Shown one piece after another: positions 5,393 through 11,085 of a stretch of 11,085 nt of DNA; the first letter of the stretch is position 1, and each line of letters begins with the position of its first letter. Source of the stretch: CAYOVG01 sp964407285 (lineage in GTDB: Bacteria; Desulfobacterota; Syntrophobacteria; Syntrophobacterales; Syntrophobacteraceae). The DNA lies in assembly GCA_964407285.1 (NCBI GenBank), contig CAYOVG010000243.1, positions 1 through 11,085 of the forward strand, read 5' to 3'. The notes below the pieces were generated by a model that was not told the DNA's origin, did no database searches, and saw only the letters and a program-made list of their open reading frames with translations. A program made the position numbers and the translations under genes.

Positions 5393-8272
5393 ATGAGGGA
5401 TGAAGAAAAAAGCAAAGATCTGCTTATCCGGGAGCTCCTGGAGTTGCGGCAACGCAATGCCGAGTCCGAGCGCCGGGAAAAAGAGGCTAGGAAAGAGGCT
5501 GAAGCGGCGCGCGCCGAGCTTGCAGTCACCCGCGTCCGAACCGAAGAGGCTATTAAAGCACTCGCTGAGTCCGAGAAGCGCTACCGCATGATGGGTGAGG
5601 CCGTCCCTTTCGGCGTCTGGTGGTGTAATGCCGAAGGAGAGGCGGAGTACGTGAGCCCTTCTTTCCTTGAGCTTCTCAACATGACCCTTGAGGAGCAGCA
5701 GGGTTTCGGCTGGACGAAACGGCTCGTTCCGGAGGATGTGGAGCCGTTTTTCGAGAAATGGAGAAGCTGTCTTACTACGGGAGAGTCCTGGGACTCCGAG
5801 CACCGGATCATCGACCGCCATGGTGCTGTTCATACCGTGCTCACCCGGGGCCTGCCCGTGCGGGATGACGGGGGCGATATTTTCGCCTGGGTCGGTGTGA
5901 ACCTGGACATCACAGCCAGAAAGCGTATGGAGATCGAGCTCAAGCAGGCCAAGGAAGAACTGGAAAAGGCTCTTACGGCCAAGGATCAGTTCATGGCGAA
6001 CATCAGCCATGAGTTGCGCACTCCCCTGGCCCTGATCCTGGGGCCGGTGAAAAAGATGCTCGAAGCTGACGACTTGAGCGCTGAGGAGATGCGTGATCTC
6101 AAGACCGTCGAGCGCAATGCGCGCACACTCCTTAAACACGTCAACGATCTTCTGGATCTCTCAAAGCTTCAGGTGGGCAAGATGGAGGCCGATTACGCCG
6201 CAATCGATCTGGCCTGGCTGGTGCGTGTCGTGGCCTCCCTTTTTGAAAGCGTTGCGGCCGAGCGGCGGATTCAGTTCGAGGTGGTCACCCCGCCTCGGCT
6301 TCCTGCCCAGGTTGACCCGGATAAGATCCAGCGCGTGCTCCTGAACCTGCTCTCCAATGCCTTCAAGTTTACGCCGGAGGGCGGAAGAATCGAGGTTCGG
6401 CTCCAAAGCGGGGATGTGACGGCGGTGCTCAGTGTCGGCGACAGCGGACCGGGGATTCCTCCTGACCGCGGAGAAGTGGTCTTTGAGAGGTTCCGCCAAT
6501 TGGATGCGGGCTCCGCCAGGCAGTATGGGGGCACAGGCCTTGGCTTATCCATCGTCAAGGAATTTGTTTCGCTCCATCACGGGGAGGTTCGTGTCGGCGA
6601 TTCGCCACATTCGGGCGCCCTCTTTAGCGTTGAGCTTCCCGTACTGGCCCCTGCCGGAGCTTCCGTGCGCACGCAGCCGGATGAACTGGACAGCGAGCTG
6701 AGCCGGCAGGCGCTGGACGAACTCCGGCCGCGGGGGCGATCCATTCGGGCTTCCGCTGCCAGGTCGCCCCATGCCCCCCTGGTGCTGGTGGTGGAGGATA
6801 ACCCGGATATGTGCGCCTATCTCTCGGAAGCCATCGGGCGGGAATACCGGGTGGAAACAGCCGCCGACGGCCGGGAGGGGCTTTCAAAGGCGCTGGAGCT
6901 AAGACCCGACCTCATCTTGAGCGACATCATGATGCCTCACATGAGCGGAGACCGGATGGTCGGGGAGATCCGCCGCCACCGTGAACTCGACACCACGCCC
7001 ATTGTGCTTCTCACCGCGAAAGCGGACGATAACTTGCGGGAAACTCTGCTCAGGGACGCCGTGCAGGACTACATCCACAAGCCCTTCTCTTCATCGGAAG
7101 TCCTGGCTCGTGTAGCTCGCCTCATCGGAGATCGCAGGCGAAACGAGGCTGAGATCGCCAAAGCCTACACTCTCCTTCGGGCCGTAACGGAAGGGGTGGA
7201 GGAGGCCATATTCGTAAAAGATCTCGAGGGCAATTACCTTATGATCAACCAGGCCGGCGCAAGGCGGTTCGGCAAAGGAAGCGCGGACGAGGTGGTTGGA
7301 AGAAATGACCGGGAGTTCTTCCCGCCTGAGCTTACGGAAAAAGTGAAGAGCAGGGACCGTGAGATCGTGGAGAAAGGAAAGCTCCAGACCTATGAAGAGG
7401 TGTTGCCGGTCTTGGGGACCGAGAGGATCTTTGTGACGAGCAAAGCCCCCTATCGCGACCCGCAAGGTCAGTCGATCGGGATTATCGGCATCTCGCATGA
7501 CATCACAGAGCGAAAGCAAACCGAGACGGAGCTTCGCCGACTCAAAAACGGGCTTGAAGAGCGGGTGAAGCAGCGCACGGCGGAGCTTGCCCTTGCCAAC
7601 CGGGAACTCGAGGCCTTCAGCTACAGCGTCTCACACGACCTGCGGGCGCCGCTGCGGCAAATCGACGGCTTCGTCATGCTGTTGGAAAAGACCTCCGGCG
7701 CGGCGCTGGAGGATAAGGGACGCCGCTACGTACAGCTCATTTCCGATGCGGCACGGAGGATGGGAAGACTCATCGACGATCTGCTGGTATTCTCCCGCGT
7801 GGGCCGCGTCCCCATGGCGGAGGCTTCGGTGAGCCTGGAAAAGCTCGTTGACGAAGCCAGGCAGGAACTGGCTCCGGATACCGCCGGCCGGGCGATCGAC
7901 TGGAACATGGGCCCGCTTCCCGAAGTACGCGGAGACCCGACGCTGCTTCGCTCTGTGGTGGTTAATCTTTTGTCGAACGCCGTCAAGTTCACTCGGAACC
8001 GAAACCCTGCCAGGATAGAGATCGGGAGCTTCAAGCAGGAGGATGACCGGGTGGTTTGTTTTGTGCGTGACAATGGAGCCGGCTTCGATATGCGCTTTGT
8101 GGAGAGGCTCTTCGGAGTGTTTCAGCGCCTGCACCGGCCCGAGGACTTTGAAGGAACTGGAATTGGTCTTGCCAACGCACGCAGAATCATCGAGCGCCAT
8201 GGAGGAAAGATTTGGGCCGAGGGAGCAGTGGAACGAGGCGCTACGTTCTTTTTCTCGCTCCCCGGAAGATAG
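5393..8272 (+). CDS. Hybrid histidine kinase with two kinase cores around a receiver
   Basis: This 959-residue sensor kinase has no signal peptide or membrane segment, so it is probably cytoplasmic. In order: a coiled coil (1-60); PAS1 (about 62-175, ending GVNLDITARKRM); kinase core 1 with HisKA H206 (NISHELRTPL), N-box N322 (LLSNAFKF), DSGPGI (350-355) and GGTGLGL (379-385); a linker; a receiver (462-580) with E468/D469, phospho-acceptor D511 (LILSDIMMP), T541 and K563; PAS2 (about 590-705); and kinase core 2 with a coiled lead-in (EERVKQRTAEL), H748 (SVSHDLRAPL), N862, DNGAGF (893-898) and GTGIGL (921-926). All catalytic residues of both cores are present. Core 2 resembles Cph1-type kinases. 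Two full cores in one chain are uncommon; core 1 may feed the internal receiver, which may tune core 2 (inference). GAGG precedes the ATG by about 8 nt. The next gene starts 7 nt downstream, so the two are probably co-transcribed and coupled. Confidence 0.93.
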   Translation: MRDEEKSKDLLIRELLELRQRNAESERREKEARKEAEAARAELAVTRVRTEEAIKALAESEKRYRMMGEAVPFGVWWCNAEGEAEYVSPSFLELLNMTLEEQQGFGWTKRLVPEDVEPFFEKWRSCLTTGESWDSEHRIIDRHGAVHTVLTRGLPVRDDGGDIFAWVGVNLDITARKRMEIELKQAKEELEKALTAKDQFMANISHELRTPLALILGPVKKMLEADDLSAEEMRDLKTVERNARTLLKHVNDLLDLSKLQVGKMEADYAAIDLAWLVRVVASLFESVAAERRIQFEVVTPPRLPAQVDPDKIQRVLLNLLSNAFKFTPEGGRIEVRLQSGDVTAVLSVGDSGPGIPPDRGEVVFERFRQLDAGSARQYGGTGLGLSIVKEFVSLHHGEVRVGDSPHSGALFSVELPVLAPAGASVRTQPDELDSELSRQALDELRPRGRSIRASAARSPHAPLVLVVEDNPDMCAYLSEAIGREYRVETAADGREGLSKALELRPDLILSDIMMPHMSGDRMVGEIRRHRELDTTPIVLLTAKADDNLRETLLRDAVQDYIHKPFSSSEVLARVARLIGDRRRNEAEIAKAYTLLRAVTEGVEEAIFVKDLEGNYLMINQAGARRFGKGSADEVVGRNDREFFPPELTEKVKSRDREIVEKGKLQTYEEVLPVLGTERIFVTSKAPYRDPQGQSIGIIGISHDITERKQTETELRRLKNGLEERVKQRTAELALANRELEAFSYSVSHDLRAPLRQIDGFVMLLEKTSGAALEDKGRRYVQLISDAARRMGRLIDDLLVFSRVGRVPMAEASVSLEKLVDEARQELAPDTAGRAIDWNMGPLPEVRGDPTLLRSVVVNLLSNAVKFTRNRNPARIEIGSFKQEDDRVVCFVRDNGAGFDMRFVERLFGVFQRLHRPEDFEGTGIGLANARRIIERHGGKIWAEGAVERGATFFFSLPGR

Positions 8273-8279
8273 GTGAGTC

Positions 8280-10601
8280 ATGGAGCAGGTATTGCGCATT
8301 CTCAATCTGGAAGATGATCCGATCGATTCCGAGTTGGCCTCTGAACTGCTCAATGCGGACGGCCTCAGTGTCGAAATCGACCGAGTGGATAGCCTTCCCG
8401 CGTTTCAACAAGCGCTGGAGCAAGGCTCCTATGCCCTGATCCTGTCTGATTACACGGTCCCCGGCATGGATACCCTGGAAGCACTTCGGCTGGCTCGCAC
8501 GATACGCCCGGAGGTCCCCTTCGTTTTCCTCTCCGGAACGATGGGTGAGGATCAGGCCATCGAGACGCTCAAGCTGGGGGCAAGCGATTACGTTCTGAAG
8601 CAGCGGACCGCACGCCTTGGGCCGGCTGTGCGGCGGGCATTGAAGGAGGCTGAAGAGCAGTCCCTACGGAGAAGGGCGGAAGAAGCTCTCAAGGAAACCG
8701 ACGAGCGGTTCAGGGCTTTCATGGACAACAGCCCGACCATCGCATGGATGAAAGATGAGGAGGGCCGTCATGTTTACTTGAGTAAATCCTATGAGAAACG
8801 TTTCGGGGTGAAATTTGAAGACTGGAGAGGAAAAACGGATTTTGAGCTCTGGCCGGCCGAGGTAGCCGAGCAGTTTCGCAAGAATGACCTCGCCGTTTTG
8901 GAGAGCGGGCAGGCAATCGATGTAACCGAGGAAACGCCGGGCCCCGATGGGGAATGCATCACCTGGTGGAACTTCAAGTTCCCGTTCCGTGACGCCTCTG
9001 GAAAGAGGTATGTCGGTGGAGTGGGTGTGGACATCACTCAACGGTTACGGATGGAGGGAGAACTTAGAAAGGCTCGCGACGAACTCGAGAGCAGGGTTCG
9101 TGAGAGGACGGCAGAGCTTGTCGAGACAAACGAAGCTCTACGCTCGAGCGAAGAGCATTTCAGGAGAACCTTCGACCAGGCGCCGATTGGAGCTGCCATC
9201 GTCACCATGGACTACAGGTTTCAGAGAGTAAACGATGCTCTTTGCCGCATTACAGGATATTCCAGAGAAGAGCTTTCGGGAATGAGCTTCGTGGATATCA
9301 CTCACCCGGATGATCTCCAGGCGAGTCTCGATCTTGCGAAACGTCTGACCTCCGGAGAAATCGATCAGTATGAGCTCGATAAGCGATACCTCACAAGGAG
9401 CGGTGAGACGGTCTGGGTCCATCTTTCAGTTCGCCTCATGAGGGATGTTTCGGGAAAACCTCTCTACTACCTTCCCATGATGGAGGATATCACCGAGCAG
9501 AAACGCGCCCAGGACAGGTTGGAAGAGAGCGAGGCAAGGTTCAAGAGCATTCTCGATTATGCACCTGCCATGATATTCATAAGAGACCTCGAGGATCGAT
9601 ACGTTCTGGTCAACCGCAGATATGAAGAAACTCTGGGCATTAGCGAGAAAAACGTCATCGGTAAAACTCCTGATGAGGTCCTCGTGAAAGAACTGGCCGA
9701 CCAGGTGATGAAAAATGACAGGAAGGTCCTCGAAACAGAGTCGGCTCATGAAATGGAGGAGATCCTCCCCGAGGCGTATGGCTCCCGCATCGTCCTCTCG
9801 CTCAAGTTCCCGCTTCGATCAACGGACGGAAAAATGTATGCTGTCTGCGGCATTCTGACCGATATTTCCGATAGAAAGAGAGCGGAAGAAGAGCTTCAGT
9901 CCTACATGACAAAGCTTGAAGAGAGCAACAAAGCCCTGCAGGACTTCACCTCCATTGCCTCCCATGACCTTCAGGAACCCTTGAGAAAGGTCACATCCTT
10001 CGGAATGAGGCTTAAGAGCAAATACGCTCAGGCGCTGGATGAAACAGGGAAGGACTATCTGGAGAGAATGCTCGGCGCCGCGGAGAGAATGCAGGCCCTG
10101 CTCAAAGCTCTCCTGGAGTATTCGAGGGTTACCACCAAGGCCGAGCCCTTTGTTCTATTTGATTTGACAACCCTGATCCATGAAGTCCTGGATGACCTGG
10201 AGGTTCGCATCTCGGAAACAGGAGGGAAGGTGGAGGTTGGGGACCTTCCAAGCATTAAGGCCGACCCCAATCAGATGCGCCGGCTTTTCCAGAATCTCAT
10301 TGGGAATGCTCTCAAGTACCATGGAGAGGAAAGCCCGAGAATTGAAGTGAATGCAGAGCCGGATGGAGCGAGGAATTGGAGGATTACCGTCAAGGATAAC
10401 GGGATCGGCTTTGAGGAAAAGCACCTTGAAAAGATATTTGCCCCCTTTCAGAGACTTCTCGGTCGATCCAGTAAATATGAGGGCGCCGGAATGGGGCTCG
10501 CCATCTGCAAAAAGATTGTTGAGCATCACGGCGGCTCTATTACGGCCAGAAGCGCCTTGGGGCAGGGATCGACATTCATCGTCACACTTCCCATTGGATG
10601 A
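8280..10601 (+). CDS. Receiver-PAS-PAS-PAS histidine kinase
   Basis: This 773-residue soluble kinase has an N-terminal receiver (1-120; E11/D12, phospho-acceptor D57, S85, K107). Three PAS domains follow, at about 140-255 (GKTDFELWP), 290-405 (ITGYSREELSG, HPDD) and 418-535 (IGKTPDEVL), each ending in a D-I-T/S-x-x-K/L-R junction, with a coiled segment at 256-292. The kinase core has H562 (IASHDLQEPL), N676 (NLIGNALKY), DNGIGF (706-711) and GAGMGL (735-740), all intact. The core is of the Cph1-like kind that often uses single-domain Rcp1-type regulators, two of which lie at 1510-1935 and 2321-2749. The receiver may accept phosphate from the upstream dual kinase and tune this one (inference). 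The start is 7 nt after the previous stop, with AGGTGAG before the ATG. The receiver is about 79% identical to that of the 425-1282 protein, on the opposite strand. PAS ligands are unknown. Confidence 0.94.
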   Translation: MEQVLRILNLEDDPIDSELASELLNADGLSVEIDRVDSLPAFQQALEQGSYALILSDYTVPGMDTLEALRLARTIRPEVPFVFLSGTMGEDQAIETLKLGASDYVLKQRTARLGPAVRRALKEAEEQSLRRRAEEALKETDERFRAFMDNSPTIAWMKDEEGRHVYLSKSYEKRFGVKFEDWRGKTDFELWPAEVAEQFRKNDLAVLESGQAIDVTEETPGPDGECITWWNFKFPFRDASGKRYVGGVGVDITQRLRMEGELRKARDELESRVRERTAELVETNEALRSSEEHFRRTFDQAPIGAAIVTMDYRFQRVNDALCRITGYSREELSGMSFVDITHPDDLQASLDLAKRLTSGEIDQYELDKRYLTRSGETVWVHLSVRLMRDVSGKPLYYLPMMEDITEQKRAQDRLEESEARFKSILDYAPAMIFIRDLEDRYVLVNRRYEETLGISEKNVIGKTPDEVLVKELADQVMKNDRKVLETESAHEMEEILPEAYGSRIVLSLKFPLRSTDGKMYAVCGILTDISDRKRAEEELQSYMTKLEESNKALQDFTSIASHDLQEPLRKVTSFGMRLKSKYAQALDETGKDYLERMLGAAERMQALLKALLEYSRVTTKAEPFVLFDLTTLIHEVLDDLEVRISETGGKVEVGDLPSIKADPNQMRRLFQNLIGNALKYHGEESPRIEVNAEPDGARNWRITVKDNGIGFEEKHLEKIFAPFQRLLGRSSKYEGAGMGLAICKKIVEHHGGSITARSALGQGSTFIVTLPIG

Positions 10602-10737
10602 GGATCATGCCCGTGTTTTCATCGATTCACCCTCTCACCGGTCTTTCCGTTCCACGATGGGAAAACCCGACATCGACTCTGTTGGCGAACCCTGCGAACA
10701 AAAATAGCGGGAGCCGGCAATGTCCGGTTAGGAATAT

Positions 10738-10893
10738 GTGGATAGGGACTTTGCAAAGAAGCCCGGGGATGAAACAGACTTCCCACGGGCTGTGTCTGCA
10801 CTGGCTGCCAATAATGAAACAGTTGACTTTAATAGTCTGATCTTGATTTTACTCAAAAGCCAAGATGCAGGACTAATGCAAAGACCGACGTAG
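10738..10893 (+). CDS. Possible small protein of unknown function, doubtful
   Basis: A 51-codon frame opens with GTG at 10738 and ends at TAG 10891-10893. AGGA stands 5 nt before the GTG. The product is acidic at the N-terminal side (DRDFAKKPGDETDFPRAVS) with a hydrophobic patch (SLILILL) and looks more like a protein than the other frames in this flank. It matches no family I recognise. It could equally be a remnant of a longer gene or a chance frame. It lies 136 nt after the kinase stop codon and overlaps the hairpin at 10837-10870, which argues against it. Confidence 0.2.
   Translation: MDRDFAKKPGDETDFPRAVSALAANNETVDFNSLILILLKSQDAGLMQRPT
10837..10870. repeat. Interrupted hairpin downstream of the kinase operon
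   Basis: ATCTTG (10840-10845) pairs with CAAGAT (10861-10866). Inside, TTTT (10847-10850) pairs with AAAA (10855-10858) around ACTC; outside, CTG (10837-10839) can pair with CAG (10868-10870) past a bulged G. No T-run follows on the plus strand. It could be a 3' end structure of the operon transcript, about 235 nt past the stop codon. Confidence 0.35.
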
Positions 10894-11085
10894 AAAAAAT
10901 TAAGGTTCCATACGGCAACAATTGGACCCTTTCATACGAATCGAGATTTGAGTTGTCGCAGTAGAATTGGCGCTGAGGCCGAGCGGTAGAAAAGCTGGTA
11001 GACAAAGGACTTTTCCATCAGGTATACTTCATTCCTGAATCCGTGAGGGTACAAATATCAAATTACCTATATTAGTACACATAAG

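Larger units (their letters stand above)
10602..11085. other. Right flank without a secure gene
   Basis: 484 nt past the kinase operon. Short frames overlap the kinase stop (an ATGA overlap opens an 80-codon frame at 10598), but its composition (Trp, Cys, Pro, Asn scattered, no motif) does not look like a protein. A small GTG-started frame at 10738-10893 is slightly more protein-like. A hairpin lies at 10837-10870, and shorter inverted repeats are CTTTGCAAAG (10749-10758) and AGCCCG/CGGGCT (10760-10765/10786-10791). No classical terminator with a T-run was found for the kinase operon. From about 10900 to the end the sequence is AT-rich and I see no gene, RNA or repeat. Confidence 0.5.

Noticed and set aside
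5360..6139. 259-codon minus-strand frame
   Set aside because: Antisense to the PAS1 and first HisKA coding region of the dual kinase, with no independent motif.
7631..8353. 240-codon minus-strand frame across the kinase gene junction
   Set aside because: Antisense to the second kinase core and to the start of the next gene, with no domain signature.
10598..10840. 80-codon frame whose ATG overlaps the kinase stop codon (ATGA)
   Set aside because: The overlap suggests coupling, but the product has scattered Trp, Cys, Pro and Asn, no motif, and does not resemble the receiver protein that could be expected there.
10970..11045. tRNA-like pieces (GCCGAGCGGTAG, GGTAGAC, a T-loop-like stretch)
   Set aside because: The pieces do not assemble into a cloverleaf: no acceptor stem closes and no anticodon stem is found at the right spacing.
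1..11085. CRISPR array, prophage, toxin-antitoxin or defence genes
   Set aside because: No regularly spaced direct repeats, phage-type genes, nuclease or small toxin-antitoxin pairs are visible on either strand. All secure genes are two-component or related sensory proteins.

Overview
The window is a compact block of bacterial signal-transduction genes, with GC-rich coding regions and AT-richer spacers. The style of the proteins suggests a deltaproteobacterium (Desulfobacterota/Syntrophobacterales-like). The clues are receiver domains opening with an 'ILNLEDDPxDSELxxELL'-type start, PAS/GAF proteins ending in a helical segment plus a LuxR-type DNA-binding domain, and multi-PAS soluble histidine kinases. 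This placement is inference from family style only; no ribosomal or other taxonomic marker is present.

Layout. Bases 1-424 hold no secure gene, only a hairpin at 164-198. Four genes follow on the minus strand, read right to left from about 5038: a PAS-PAS-GAF-LuxR regulator (3179-5038), a stand-alone receiver protein (2321-2749), a second stand-alone receiver protein (1510-1935), and a receiver-coiled coil-LuxR response regulator (425-1282). The spacers between them are long (429, 385 and 227 nt), so they may be separate transcription units; a terminator-like hairpin sits between the two receiver genes. The spacer before the 2321-2749 gene holds a 169-bp structure with 19-bp inverted ends bounded by CTAG, which looks like a miniature transposable element (MITE). 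A 354-nt divergent spacer (5039-5392) separates these genes from a plus-strand pair 7 nt apart: a 959-residue hybrid kinase with two kinase cores around a receiver (5393-8272), and a 773-residue receiver-PAS-PAS-PAS-kinase (8280-10601). The last 484 nt hold no secure gene.

How the genes may work together (inference). Both kinases look cytoplasmic, with no membrane segments, and carry intact His, N-box and G-box motifs. Every receiver keeps its Asp and Lys. The two short receiver proteins resemble Rcp1/CheY-type carriers that serve Cph1-like kinases. The receiver-LuxR protein supplies a phosphorylation-controlled DNA-binding output, and the PAS-PAS-GAF-LuxR protein supplies a ligand- or redox-controlled output with a related DNA-binding end.

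The most notable observation is that the 425-1282 protein looks like a chimera of two neighbours. Its receiver is about 79% identical by hand count to that of the 8280-10601 kinase, and its C-terminal half is about 58% identical to that of the 3179-5038 regulator. This points to domain shuffling and duplication within the locus.
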